Positions 9,348-18,228 of a DNA stretch of 64,000 nt are shown here, piece after piece (positions within the stretch are counted from its first letter, which is position 1; the number at the start of each line of letters is the position of its first letter). The notes beneath the pieces are model-generated. The model worked only from the letters and a program-made list of their open reading frames with translations. It was not told where the DNA came from and searched no databases. The DNA is from Aromatoleum tolulyticum (GTDB taxonomy: Bacteria > Pseudomonadota > Gammaproteobacteria > Burkholderiales > Rhodocyclaceae): assembly GCF_900156155.1 (NCBI RefSeq), contig NZ_FTMD01000008.1, positions 1-64,000 on the forward strand, written 5' to 3'. Position numbers and translations under genes: made by a program.

Positions 9348-10628
9348 ATGACTACGGTCGCCGTTATCGGTCTGGGCTATGTCGGCCTGCCGCTTGCCGT
9401 TGAGTTCGGCAAGAAGTTCAAGACGCTGGGGTTTGATCTTTCGGCCCCCAAGGTCGCTGCATATCGTGAGCATTACGACCCGACCGGAGAGGTTTCGGGG
9501 GATGACTTGCGCGCCGCGACGATGCTCTCATGCCATGCAGATGCGAAGGTGATTGCCGAAGCCGATTTCGTCGTCGTTGCGGTACCAACCCCCGTGGATC
9601 TGGCGCATCAGCCGGATTTTTCACCGCTGGTCGGCGCATCGCGGACCGTCGGACAGAACCTGAAGCGAGGGGCGATCGTCGTATTCGAGTCGACGGTGTA
9701 TCCCGGCGCAACCGAGGAAGTCTGCATCCCGATCATCGAGCGCGAGTCCGGCCTCAAGTGGAAGGAGGACTTTTTTGTCGGCTACTCGCCGGAGCGGATC
9801 AATCCGGGCGACAAGGAACGCACGGTCACGAAGATCGCGAAAGTGGTGTCGGGGGATACCCCCGCGACACTGGCGAAGGTTCGCGAGGTTTACGGGGCGA
9901 TCATCACCGCGGGGGTCTATGCTGCAAGTTCGATCAAGGTCGCGGAGGCCGCGAAGGTCATCGAGAACACGCAGCGGGACCTCAACATTGCACTGATGAA
10001 CGAACTGGCGGTGATCTTTCACAAGATTGGAATCGACACGCTCGAGGTGCTCGAAGCCGCAGGGACGAAGTGGAACTTTCTGCCATTCCGCCCGGGCCTT
10101 GTCGGCGGCCACTGCATCGGCGTCGATCCCTACTACCTGACGCACAAGGCCGAAATGCTGGGTTACCACTCGGACGTGATATTGGCCGGGCGGCGCATCA
10201 ATGACGGGATGGGCAAGTATGTTGCCGAACAGACGGTCAAGCAGATGATTCAGGCGGGACATTCGGTGCGTGGCTGCGACGTCATCGTTTTGGGGCTCAC
10301 CTTCAAGGAGAATTGCCCCGACCTTCGCAACAGCAAGGTCATCGACGTGATCCGGGAATTGCGCAGCTTCGGTTGCCGGGTGCACGTCCATGATGCTGTC
10401 GCAGCGTCGCCCGAGGCTGAGCACGAGTATGGCGAATCACTTGTGTCCTGGGAGGACCTGCCGCGCGCGATGGCCGTGGTTGCAGCTGTTTCGCACAAGG
10501 CATACCTCGAAATGCCGCTCACGCGGATTACCGAAAAGATGTTGCCGAACGGTATCTTCGTCGATGTGAAGTCGGCGTATGACCGGGATGCGTTGGCCGC
10601 TTCCGGTATAACTGTGTGGCGGCTCTAG
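9348..10628 (+). CDS. nucleotide-sugar dehydrogenase (TviB/WbpA-like)
   Basis: A 426-residue UDP-sugar 6-dehydrogenase. The N-terminal Rossmann motif GLGYVGLPLA is followed by the family signatures VPTPVD, ESTVYPG and SPERINPG. The catalytic cysteine is Cys256 in GGHCIGVDPYYL, and a C-terminal NAD-dependent domain carries GLTFKENCPDLRNSK. It resembles the Vi-antigen TviB/WbpA branch, which oxidises UDP-N-acetylhexosamines to uronic acids, more than the UDP-glucose dehydrogenases. It follows prsT by 52 bases and would supply an acidic aminosugar precursor for the locus polysaccharide. Substrate choice between GlcNAc and GalNAc cannot be settled by eye. Confidence 0.88.
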   Translation: MTTVAVIGLGYVGLPLAVEFGKKFKTLGFDLSAPKVAAYREHYDPTGEVSGDDLRAATMLSCHADAKVIAEADFVVVAVPTPVDLAHQPDFSPLVGASRTVGQNLKRGAIVVFESTVYPGATEEVCIPIIERESGLKWKEDFFVGYSPERINPGDKERTVTKIAKVVSGDTPATLAKVREVYGAIITAGVYAASSIKVAEAAKVIENTQRDLNIALMNELAVIFHKIGIDTLEVLEAAGTKWNFLPFRPGLVGGHCIGVDPYYLTHKAEMLGYHSDVILAGRRINDGMGKYVAEQTVKQMIQAGHSVRGCDVIVLGLTFKENCPDLRNSKVIDVIRELRSFGCRVHVHDAVAASPEAEHEYGESLVSWEDLPRAMAVVAAVSHKAYLEMPLTRITEKMLPNGIFVDVKSAYDRDALAASGITVWRL

Positions 10629-10669
10629 CTGGAGAGATCTGCGCTAGCGATGCTATGCGGGAGGTCGTG

Positions 10670-11629
10670 ATGGGATGTCGGCTGTCCGTAGGCAGAAGCG
10701 CTTGCTTGTTGGGGGCCGCATTGCTTGCCGCCGGATCGCACGCGTCGATTGCCGCGAATGATGAACCTGCGGCGGCGGAGCGGGCGGCCGTTGGAGTAAT
10801 TTTCGCAGATCACGCGCGCTATTTGGCGGGGGTTGCCGTTGCCCATGAGCACGGTGAGGGCGTGGCTCGAGAACCTGCAAGGGCTGCCGCGCTGTACTGC
10901 GAGTCTGCACGTCTGGGCAACGTCGACGCGATGTATGCGCTCGGTTGGATGTACGCCAACGGACGAGGCCTGGAGCGCAACGATGCCTATGCCGGGACTC
11001 TGTTCGCGATGGCGGCGTTTTTCGGACATCCGCAGGCGGATCAGATGCGCCGCTACACCGGCGATTATGTGGGGGCCGTGCCCGACTGTCTGCAGCCGCC
11101 TCCGGACGAATCACTGGATCCGGGGTGGAGCGCCGAAGCGCACATCGCGGCACTGTCGGCGCAGCGCAAGCAACTGGCGCGACTCGTGGTCGATCTCTCC
11201 GCCGAATACGCGATCAGCCCGAGACTCGCGCTCGCAATCGCCCTGACCGAGTCGAACCTCGATGCGGACGTTGTCTCGCCGAAGAATGCGATGGGAGTGA
11301 TGCAACTGATCCCGGATACCGCGGCGCGCTTCAACGTACGAAAACCCTTCGATCCCGAGGACAATATCCGGGGCGGTCTGGCGTATCTGCGTTGGCTCCT
11401 GGCCTATTTTCGCGGGGACATCGCCATGGCTGCAGCCGGATACAACGCTGGCGAGCATGCCGTCGATCGCTATCGAGGAGTGCCGCCATACGCCGAAACG
11501 CAGGCCTACGTTGCACGTATCCTGGCGTTCATGCAACGGCGAAAGCATGCATACGACAGCCGTATCACGGAGCCGAGCCCGGTCGCTCCTGCGTTGCAGC
11601 TGGTAAGTGAGCGCGGGGGAGGCTCGTGA
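10670..11629 (+). CDS. lytic transglycosylase with Sel1-like repeats
   Basis: A 319-residue secreted protein. It has a signal peptide (hydrophobic CLLGAALLAAG, cleavage probably near ASIA), Sel1/TPR-like repeats at about residues 55-125 (AAALYCESARLGNVDAMYAL), and a C-terminal SLT domain from about 180. That domain has the catalytic Glu in ALTESN, then GVMQLIPDTA and AAGYNAGEHAV. It would cleave periplasmic peptidoglycan glycan strands without hydrolysis, possibly making room for an envelope-spanning assembly. ATG 10670 is preferred because GGGAGG lies five bases before it. The gene ends in a 4-base GTGA overlap with the protease gene. Confidence 0.85.
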   Translation: MGCRLSVGRSACLLGAALLAAGSHASIAANDEPAAAERAAVGVIFADHARYLAGVAVAHEHGEGVAREPARAAALYCESARLGNVDAMYALGWMYANGRGLERNDAYAGTLFAMAAFFGHPQADQMRRYTGDYVGAVPDCLQPPPDESLDPGWSAEAHIAALSAQRKQLARLVVDLSAEYAISPRLALAIALTESNLDADVVSPKNAMGVMQLIPDTAARFNVRKPFDPEDNIRGGLAYLRWLLAYFRGDIAMAAAGYNAGEHAVDRYRGVPPYAETQAYVARILAFMQRRKHAYDSRITEPSPVAPALQLVSERGGGS

Positions 11630-12414
11630 AAGGAGGTTGGTGTCCGGCGTTGCGTGGTGCGTGGATGTGGCTTGTCGTGCTCTGCGTTGCCATTCCTGTT
11701 CCGCGCCCGGCGGTAGCGGGTCTCGTCGAAGTGCTGCCGCGACTGAAGCCCTCGGTGGTTGCCGTGGGAACGTTTCAGCGGGCCCGCTCGCCGCAATTCC
11801 GATTCCTTGGCACGGGATTCGCGGTCGGAAGTGGTCGCCTCGTCGCGACCAATGCGCATGTCGTATCGGTGCCGGTTTCGGATGATCAGTTGGAGTCCCT
11901 GGTCGTCGTCGTGCCGGGGGCCCCGCAAAGCGCCATCCGCAGGGTTGCGAAGGCGGCGGTCGATCCGAATACCGATCTTGCACTTCTGCGGCTCGACGGC
12001 GAGCCTTTGCCCGCCTTGCCGCTCGCCGAGGCAAATTTCGCTGCCGAGGGGCAGCCGATCGCATTCATGGGGTTCCCGATCGGCAGCGCACTGGGACTCA
12101 CGCCAGTCACGCACCGGGGTATCGTCGCAGCAGTAACCCCGATCGGGATACCGCAGGCGAATTCCCGCCAGCTCAACCCGGCATTGATCCGTCGACTCTC
12201 AGGGGAAAAGCTTCGCGTCTATCAGCTCGATGCAACGGCATATCCGGGCAATAGCGGCAGCCCGTTGTTCGATCCGGACAGCGGGGAAGTGCTGGGCATC
12301 ATCAATATGGTCTTCGTGAAAGGCACGAAGGAGAACGCATTGAGCGCCCCGTCGGGAATTACCTATGCGATTCCCGTTTCACACCTGCGCGCCCTGTTGA
12401 TGGATGTCCGGTGA
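11626..12414 (+). CDS. secreted trypsin-like serine protease (HtrA-like fold)
   Basis: A 262-residue protein with an N-terminal signal sequence (WMWLVVLCVAIPVP...AVAG) and a chymotrypsin-type protease domain. The triad is visible: His in TNAHV, Asp in NTDLALLRL, and Ser in PGNSGSPL. There is no PDZ domain, so it is not a full DegP/DegS. The GTG start overlaps the transglycosylase stop, so the two are probably co-translated. By context it may process or quality-control proteins of the EPS/PEP-CTERM system; this is inference. Confidence 0.82.
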   Translation: MKGGWCPALRGAWMWLVVLCVAIPVPRPAVAGLVEVLPRLKPSVVAVGTFQRARSPQFRFLGTGFAVGSGRLVATNAHVVSVPVSDDQLESLVVVVPGAPQSAIRRVAKAAVDPNTDLALLRLDGEPLPALPLAEANFAAEGQPIAFMGFPIGSALGLTPVTHRGIVAAVTPIGIPQANSRQLNPALIRRLSGEKLRVYQLDATAYPGNSGSPLFDPDSGEVLGIINMVFVKGTKENALSAPSGITYAIPVSHLRALLMDVR

Positions 12415-12417
12415 TGG

Positions 12418-12492
12418 TGGTCCCCCCGGCGAGAATCGAACTCACATCTAGCGCTTAGGAGGCGCTCGTTCTATCCATTGAACTACGGGGAG
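12418..12492 (-). tRNA. tRNA-Arg(CCU)
   Basis: On the minus strand the sequence folds as a cloverleaf: acceptor CTCCCCG with CGGGGGG (one T-G pair), D stem GTTC/GAAC, anticodon stem AGCGC/GCGCT with loop CTCCTAA, and T stem GTGAG/CTCGC with loop TTCGATT. The anticodon is CCT. The 3' CCA is encoded. The gene starts 3 bases past the convergent protease stop. Confidence 0.95.
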
Positions 12493-12555
12493 GGGCGCGC
12501 AATTCTATCCGGTTGCGCGTCGCGCACCAAGCGCGGTGCGTAACCGTATGGGCGT

Positions 12556-14610
12556 TCAGGGATCAATCGCATTGTGAGGCTTCGGCTCGATATCGGGTCC
12601 GGGCGTCATGTCGGGACGCCCGTTGCGTGGCGGAAACAGGAAGTCGCGAGGGCTGGAGACGAAGCGTCGCAGGGTCATCCACACGAGGGTGCGGCCCTGC
12701 GCGAAGGTGATTCGGCGCGCACGCATTGCCACGTACAGCGTGAGGGAGAAACTGACGCCCAGATTGGTGAGGCCGATCAGCGCGATGCCGCACGCGGCGA
12801 GGGCGGCAGCCTGCCAACCCGGCGCGAAATCGAGGCCTGCGCTGGCGAATCCGACATAGGCGGACGAGAAGGCGATATGGCGGATGTCGAGGGGGAGGCC
12901 GAACAGTACGCCCACTGCAGTGACGCCGCCGAGCAGGAAACCGAAAAAGAAGTTGCCGGCGAGCGCTCCGAGGTTGTTCTCGACGTAGCGGGCGATGCGT
13001 TCCATGCGTTGTGCGCCGAGAAGGCGACGCGGCCATCGCAGCTGCAGGAGACGCTCCGGAATGCGTGCATAGGCGCAAAGGTTGTCGTAATAGCCGGCGA
13101 TGAGACCGGAGAGGAAGAGGCAGACGCCGGCGATTGCGGCGAAGAACAGGGCGCCCCCGGCCGGATCGATCTCGTCCTGCAGCGCATGCGCCTTTTCCGG
13201 CGACACGAAATGGGTGCCGGTGGTGGCGTGAACGATCAGTGCGATCACCATCGCGGCGGGGATCGCCACACCGACGTTGCCGACAATTGCAGCAAGCTGG
13301 CTGCGCACCGTTCGGGCAATCAGGTCGACCAGGTTGTCGAGATCCCGGCTCTTCCCTTGCGTCTCGCCGATTGATGCGGCGATCGCGTTGGCCGTCATGG
13401 CCGGCTGCTTGGTGGCAACGGTGCCGCCGATGATGTGGATGATGACGAAGCCGATACCGTAGTTCAGGCAGAAGCTCAGAGCGGACGTGAGCGGCGCGTG
13501 GCCGAGCGTTGCGAGCACGAGCTTGAAGGCGGCCATGCAGGCGATGATCAGTCCGCCGAATGCGGCGGACTGCAGCATGCCGAAGTACTCGCGGCGGGTG
13601 GTCGTGATGTAGCGTTCGCCGGTCTTGCCTGCGCTCTCGGTCATGCGCAGCGAAAGCAGTTCCACGTTCTTGCCGACATAGTCGGAGAGGCGGTGTTTGC
13701 GGCATTCGGAGCGGACAAGCTCCTTGAACAGATCGACGATCTCGGGGGCCACGTCCGCGAGCATGCGGCGTTGCCGCAACCCTGCAAGCAGGCGCAGCAG
13801 GCGGCCGATGCGTCGGAGGTGCTGGCGCAGGCGCTCGAGCTTGAAGGTCAGGGTGAGGCTGGTGCCGAGCTTCGCCGCGCGCCGGCGGATGCGCAGCAGG
13901 GCTTCCTCGCATTGGTCCAGCATGACCTGGACGTGCCGTTCGTCCTCCACGAGCGTCGTCGGTGTTTCCCACCACTGTGCGTAATTGCGGATGTAGGCGA
14001 CCAGTTCGGCGTTTTGCGCGAGAAAGGCCGATTCGTGTTCCTCGAGTTCGGGGTCGATGCGGATGAACTCGGGGTCGAGGCCGATCGCGCTGGCGTGATA
14101 GGAGAGCACGCGGAGGGCCTCGAGGATCTCCGCGATCGCTTCGGGCAAGGCGCGGCTGTCGGCCTCAGACGCCGGCGCTTCGTCCCCGAGGACGGTGCAG
14201 ATCAGCTCGCACCACAGTTCATCGGAGATGGCGTTGACCCACACTTCGTCGTCGTTGCGCCATAACAGGACGGCGAGCACGTCCTTCATGTACGCGGTGT
14301 CGAGGTAGTCGGGCAGCAGCCGTCCGGTGAGGCGTCGCGCCGTTTCGGAAAAGAATCCGGTCGAGGGTAACAAGCCGGACGAAGCGTAGAGCGATACCTG
14401 CTTGCGTTCGCGGAACAGCCTGCGGAACGCCGAGTTCAGGCGTCGGCGCAGGTCCGGACGCGTCTTGAGCGTAGCGATGAGCTGCCGTAGCCGGAATTCA
14501 GCGCCCGCGGCGTCGCCGGCCCTGGGCGGGCGCAGCTGGCCGATCAGGTCTTTCCACTGTGCGAGTTCGTCGCATTCGGGGGTATCCAGGCGTTCCAGCA
14601 GTCGATCCAT
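12556..14610 (-). CDS. Gcr-family membrane protein (annotated 'site-specific recombinase', PF10136)
   Basis: A 684-residue protein of the family usually labelled site-specific recombinase Gcr. The N-terminal 330 residues are soluble and helical (VSLYASSGLLP, WVNAISDELWCELI). The C-terminal half has about seven hydrophobic segments, for example GGLIIACMAAFKLVLATLG and VGVAIPAAMVIALIV. No tyrosine- or serine-recombinase catalytic motif is visible, so the recombinase label is doubtful; this looks like an integral membrane protein. The ATG at 14610 is chosen because GGAGA precedes it and it avoids an N-terminal extension. It is transcribed divergently from uup. Confidence 0.75.
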   Translation of the reverse strand: MDRLLERLDTPECDELAQWKDLIGQLRPPRAGDAAGAEFRLRQLIATLKTRPDLRRRLNSAFRRLFRERKQVSLYASSGLLPSTGFFSETARRLTGRLLPDYLDTAYMKDVLAVLLWRNDDEVWVNAISDELWCELICTVLGDEAPASEADSRALPEAIAEILEALRVLSYHASAIGLDPEFIRIDPELEEHESAFLAQNAELVAYIRNYAQWWETPTTLVEDERHVQVMLDQCEEALLRIRRRAAKLGTSLTLTFKLERLRQHLRRIGRLLRLLAGLRQRRMLADVAPEIVDLFKELVRSECRKHRLSDYVGKNVELLSLRMTESAGKTGERYITTTRREYFGMLQSAAFGGLIIACMAAFKLVLATLGHAPLTSALSFCLNYGIGFVIIHIIGGTVATKQPAMTANAIAASIGETQGKSRDLDNLVDLIARTVRSQLAAIVGNVGVAIPAAMVIALIVHATTGTHFVSPEKAHALQDEIDPAGGALFFAAIAGVCLFLSGLIAGYYDNLCAYARIPERLLQLRWPRRLLGAQRMERIARYVENNLGALAGNFFFGFLLGGVTAVGVLFGLPLDIRHIAFSSAYVGFASAGLDFAPGWQAAALAACGIALIGLTNLGVSFSLTLYVAMRARRITFAQGRTLVWMTLRRFVSSPRDFLFPPRNGRPDMTPGPDIEPKPHNAIDP

Positions 14611-14725
14611 CCGGTCTCCATTCGTGTGGTCGCTGTCAGCCGATGTTGCAGTGCGCAAAAATCGGGTGAGCCTGGCATCTTAACAGACCGCTAAAATGCG
14701 AATCCTTTACCGCGAGTAACATCCC

Positions 14726-16633
14726 ATGCCGCTCCTTTCCGTCGACAACGCTTGCCTTGCCTATGGTCACGTCGATCTGCTCGACCGTGCCGAGTTTCAG
14801 CTCGATGCGGGGGAAAGGGTTGCGCTGATCGGCCGCAATGGTTCGGGCAAGTCCAGTCTGTTGAAGGCGCTGGCCGGCCAGGCGACGCTGGATGACGGCA
14901 CGGTGTGGCGTCAGTCCGGCCTCAAGGTCGCCTATGTGCCCCAGGAAGCGGACTTTCCCCGCGATCGCGACGTGTTCGCGACGATCGCGGACGGCTTGGG
15001 CGAGGCGGCGCGCCTGCTCGTCGATTATCACGATGCGATGCATGCCGTGGCCGAGTCCGCGAGCACGGAGGCCTTGGCGCGGCTCGACGCCCTGCAGCAC
15101 GAGGTGGATGCGACCGACGCGTGGCGGCTGAACCAGCGCGTCGACGAGATCATCGTCCGCCTTGCGCTTCCGGGCGATGCGCTGGTGTCCAGCCTTTCGG
15201 GCGGCGGGGTCAAGCGGGTGGCCCTGGCCCGGGCGTTGGTCTTGGAGCCGGATCTGTTGTTGCTCGACGAACCGACCAACCATCTTGACCTCGACGGCAT
15301 CGTCTGGCTCGAATCGCTGATCCGGGAGTTCCGTGGCGCAGTCGTCGTGATCACCCACGACCGGGTGTTCCTCGACAACATTGCAACGCGCATCATCGAG
15401 CTCGATCGCGGGAAGCTGAGCAGCTACCCGGGTAAATTCGGCGACTACCAGCGGCGCAAGGTCGAAGAACTGGAGGCCGAGGCGAAAGCCAGCGCGCGCT
15501 TCGACAAGGTCCTGGCGCAGGAGGAGGTGTGGATACGCAAGGGCGTCGAGGCCCGCCGCACGCGCAATGAAGGGCGCGTGCGACGGCTCGAGGCGTTGCG
15601 GCGCGACCGCGCTGCCCGGCGCGACCGTCTGGGGAACGTCAAGCTCGCGGTGGAGAAGGGCGAGCAGAGCGGCCAGATGGTCGCGGAACTGACCGACGTG
15701 ACCAAGCGCTTCGGCGACCGCGTGGTGGTGCGCGATTTTTCGACGCGCATCATGCGCGGCGACCGTGTCGGCCTGATCGGCCCGAACGGAGCGGGGAAGA
15801 CCACGCTGCTCAAGCTCATCCTCGGCGAGATCGCTCCGGATTCGGGCACCGTGCGCCGCGGCACGCGCCAGACAGTCGCCTATTTCGACCAGCTGCGCGC
15901 CCAGCTCGACCCGGAACTGCCGTTGACCGAGGTGATCAGCCCGGGATCGGACTTTGTCGAGATCGGGGGCGAGCGCAAGCATGTGATCGGATATCTCGGC
16001 GATTTCCTGTTCGCGCCGCAGCGCGCACGCTCGCCGGTGAAGTCCTTGTCGGGCGGCGAACGCAACCGGCTGCTCCTCGCACGGCTGTTCGCACGGCCCG
16101 CGAACGTGCTGGTGCTGGACGAACCGACCAACGACCTCGATATCGAGACGCTCGACCTGCTCGAGGAGCTGCTGGCGGACTACGACGGCACGCTCTTCCT
16201 CGTGAGCCACGATCGGGCGTTCCTGGACAACGTCGTGACCCAGGTGATCGCTGCCGAGGGTGACGGGCGTTGGGGCGAGTACGCCGGCGGTTATGCGGAC
16301 TGGCAGCGGGTGAAGCAGGCCGCGGCGGAGCGCGAGGCCGAAATGTCGAGGGCGGCGGCACCGAAACCGGTTGCGCCGGCCGCGCCCAAGCCAGCGGCCG
16401 CGAAAGGCGGGAAATTGTCGTTCAACGAAAAGCGCGAGCTGGAGTCCTTGCCGGACCGCATTGCCGCGCTCGAGGCTGAGCAGACGGCATTGCATGCAAG
16501 GATGGCCGACCCGGCGCTTTATCAGCAGGCGCCACAGGAGGTGGCGCGCATCAAGGGGCGTCTGGAGGAGCTCGACACGGAAATCGACAATGCGCTGGCG
16601 CGCTGGGAGGCGCTGGAGAGTCGCGCCGGCTGA
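14726..16633 (+). CDS. uup: ABC-F family ATPase Uup
   Basis: A 635-residue soluble protein with two ABC ATPase domains and no membrane segment. The first has Walker A GRNGSGKSS, signature LSGGGVKR and DEPTNHLD; the second has GPNGAGKTT, LSGGERNR and DEPTNDLD. A linker rich in Arg/Lys lies between them. An Ala/Pro hinge and a C-terminal coiled coil (about residues 560-630), typical of Uup, complete the protein. ABC-F proteins act on the ribosome, and Uup is additionally implicated in DNA branched-intermediate handling. The first signature reads LSGGG instead of the usual LSGGE/Q; whether that matters is unknown. Confidence 0.93.
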   Translation: MPLLSVDNACLAYGHVDLLDRAEFQLDAGERVALIGRNGSGKSSLLKALAGQATLDDGTVWRQSGLKVAYVPQEADFPRDRDVFATIADGLGEAARLLVDYHDAMHAVAESASTEALARLDALQHEVDATDAWRLNQRVDEIIVRLALPGDALVSSLSGGGVKRVALARALVLEPDLLLLDEPTNHLDLDGIVWLESLIREFRGAVVVITHDRVFLDNIATRIIELDRGKLSSYPGKFGDYQRRKVEELEAEAKASARFDKVLAQEEVWIRKGVEARRTRNEGRVRRLEALRRDRAARRDRLGNVKLAVEKGEQSGQMVAELTDVTKRFGDRVVVRDFSTRIMRGDRVGLIGPNGAGKTTLLKLILGEIAPDSGTVRRGTRQTVAYFDQLRAQLDPELPLTEVISPGSDFVEIGGERKHVIGYLGDFLFAPQRARSPVKSLSGGERNRLLLARLFARPANVLVLDEPTNDLDIETLDLLEELLADYDGTLFLVSHDRAFLDNVVTQVIAAEGDGRWGEYAGGYADWQRVKQAAAEREAEMSRAAAPKPVAPAAPKPAAAKGGKLSFNEKRELESLPDRIAALEAEQTALHARMADPALYQQAPQEVARIKGRLEELDTEIDNALARWEALESRAG

Positions 16634-16642
16634 CGTCGGCAC

Positions 16643-17554
16643 TCAGCGGGCAAGGCCGCCGACGTTGTTGAACCAGGCCGCCGCGCCGGCGGCGGACGCC
16701 AGGAATACGGCGATGTGATACATCGACCACCAGCGATAGCGCGTGGCGAGCCGGTGCGGGTCGAGGTCGGAAACGAGGAACAGCGACTTCGATGCGGGTT
16801 TGCGCACGACATGCGCTTCCGGGGCCGAGAGGACCTCGTCGCGCAGTTTCGTCACTTCGCGGCGGGCCTGGCTTCGCGCCAGCTCCCATTCGCGGAGATC
16901 GATTTCGCCGTCGCCGTCGAGGTCGAAGCGTTCGAGCAGGCGTTTGCGGTCCGATTTCCAGTGATCCAGCAGGTCGCGCGTCTGGCGCCCGATGTCGAAA
17001 TCGGGGGCGACGCTGCCGAGCGTGGCGAATTCTCCGAGCACGTAGATGCGGTCCTGGTTGATCAGGCACCATTGCGTGTGTCGCGTATCGCCCTGTGTGT
17101 AGGTCTCCTTGCGGCTGACCATCATGTCGGCGCCTTCGGGATCCACCGCGCATACGCCGCTGCCGTCATCGAGCAGGAACGACGCGTCACTCTCGTAGGT
17201 GGAGACATGGCGCCATTTGCCGTCGCTCTGCCGGCGTTCTGTCTCCACGCGATACCAGAGCACGGGGAGCCCGTTTACCGGCGACAGCAGGGGGGTTCCA
17301 TCGACGGGGCGGCCGCGGCCGGTCAGTTCGACGTAGCCCTGGGCTGCGGAAGCGATGCGCGAGGTCGGAGTGTCGGAGATTGCGCGCGCCGTTCCGAGCG
17401 AGCGCAGCCAGCCGGCGAGTCCGCTGGCGGCGAGAACACCGATTCCGAGACCCCACCCCTTGCCGGGTGCGGCCTTGAGCATGATCGCGACGGTGAAGAA
17501 CTGCAGCGTCGGCAGTGTGACGTGCGCGATGTCGCGGCGCAGGCGGGTCAGCAT
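16643..17554 (-). CDS. GIDE-domain membrane protein with EF-hand-like loop
   Basis: A 303-residue protein. Two hydrophobic segments are near the N-terminus (LPTLQFFTVAIMLKA, GIGVLAASGLAGWL) and one at the C-terminus (MYHIAVFLASAAGAAAWF). The middle (about residues 65-185) resembles the GIDE domain, named from the mitochondrial E3 ligase MUL1/GIDE, with a GRPV...PLLSPVNGLPVLWYR core. An EF-hand-like loop DLDGDGEIDLREW follows near residue 210. No RING domain is visible, so ubiquitin-ligase activity is not implied. It lies 19 bases downstream of lemA on the same strand and is likely co-transcribed. Confidence 0.72.
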   Translation of the reverse strand: MLTRLRRDIAHVTLPTLQFFTVAIMLKAAPGKGWGLGIGVLAASGLAGWLRSLGTARAISDTPTSRIASAAQGYVELTGRGRPVDGTPLLSPVNGLPVLWYRVETERRQSDGKWRHVSTYESDASFLLDDGSGVCAVDPEGADMMVSRKETYTQGDTRHTQWCLINQDRIYVLGEFATLGSVAPDFDIGRQTRDLLDHWKSDRKRLLERFDLDGDGEIDLREWELARSQARREVTKLRDEVLSAPEAHVVRKPASKSLFLVSDLDPHRLATRYRWWSMYHIAVFLASAAGAAAWFNNVGGLAR

Positions 17555-17573
17555 ACGGCGACTGGCCGTCCGG

Positions 17574-18149
17574 TCAGGTGCTGAACAGGGCCTTCAGGTC
17601 GACGTCCGACTTTTCGGCGCTTGCGAATTCCAGCAGGGGCTTGGCCTCGAACTGGAACATGCGGGCGACGAAGACATCGGGGAATTGCTCGATGCGGACG
17701 TTGAGCAGATTGACCGATTCGTTGTACCACTCGCGGCGGTCGGCGATACCGTTTTCCAGGGCCGTGATGCGCGTCTGCAACTGCATGAAATGTTCGTTGG
17801 CGCGCAGTTCGGGATAGGCTTCGGCGACCGCGAAGATCTGCCCCAAGCCGGTCCGCAGCATCCCTTCCGCCTTGCCGAGCGCGGCGATGTCCTGATGTTC
17901 GCGCGCGCTGGCGACGCGCGCGCGCGCTTCGGTGACCCGCTGCAGCGTTTCCTGCTCGAACTGCTTGTATTGTTTGCAGACTTCGACCAGTTTGGGCAGT
18001 TCGTCGTGGCGTTGCTTCAACAGCACGTCGATGTTCGCCCATGCCTTGGCGATGTTGTGCTTGAGCCGAACGAGGCCGTTATAGACGACGATCGCATACA
18101 GCAGGGCAATGACCAATGCGCCCAGCGCGACGGCAGCGGACATGCTCAT
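17574..18149 (-). CDS. lemA: LemA family protein
   Basis: A 191-residue protein with one N-terminal transmembrane helix (VALGALVIALLYAIVVYNGLV) followed by a long helical bundle. The LemA core is clear: YNGLVRLKHNIAKAWANIDVLLKQR split over residues 22-46, with later YPELRAN and FQ...L..LEN elements. ATG 18149 is preferred because AGGGGAGA lies just upstream; an in-frame extension of 46 residues has no support. It precedes the GIDE-domain gene. The function of LemA proteins is not well defined; they are membrane-anchored with a periplasmic or cytoplasmic bundle. Confidence 0.9.
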   Translation of the reverse strand: MSMSAAVALGALVIALLYAIVVYNGLVRLKHNIAKAWANIDVLLKQRHDELPKLVEVCKQYKQFEQETLQRVTEARARVASAREHQDIAALGKAEGMLRTGLGQIFAVAEAYPELRANEHFMQLQTRITALENGIADRREWYNESVNLLNVRIEQFPDVFVARMFQFEAKPLLEFASAEKSDVDLKALFST

Positions 18150-18228
18150 AGTTCTATCTCCCCTTGTTGCCGCAGCATGATATACGCAATTTGCGGCAAG
18201 CCGGCGGTGTCGTTGGTACGCGGGCGAC

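Noticed and set aside
12556-14610. Mobile element suggested by the 'site-specific recombinase' family name
   Set aside because: No terminal repeats, no integrase motif; the nearby tRNA-Arg is intact and shows no duplicated 3' end as an attachment site.
14636-16642. 668-codon frame antisense to uup
   Set aside because: High-GC antisense shadow; composition is Arg/His/Gln-rich without domains, while the opposite strand encodes a complete ABC-F protein.
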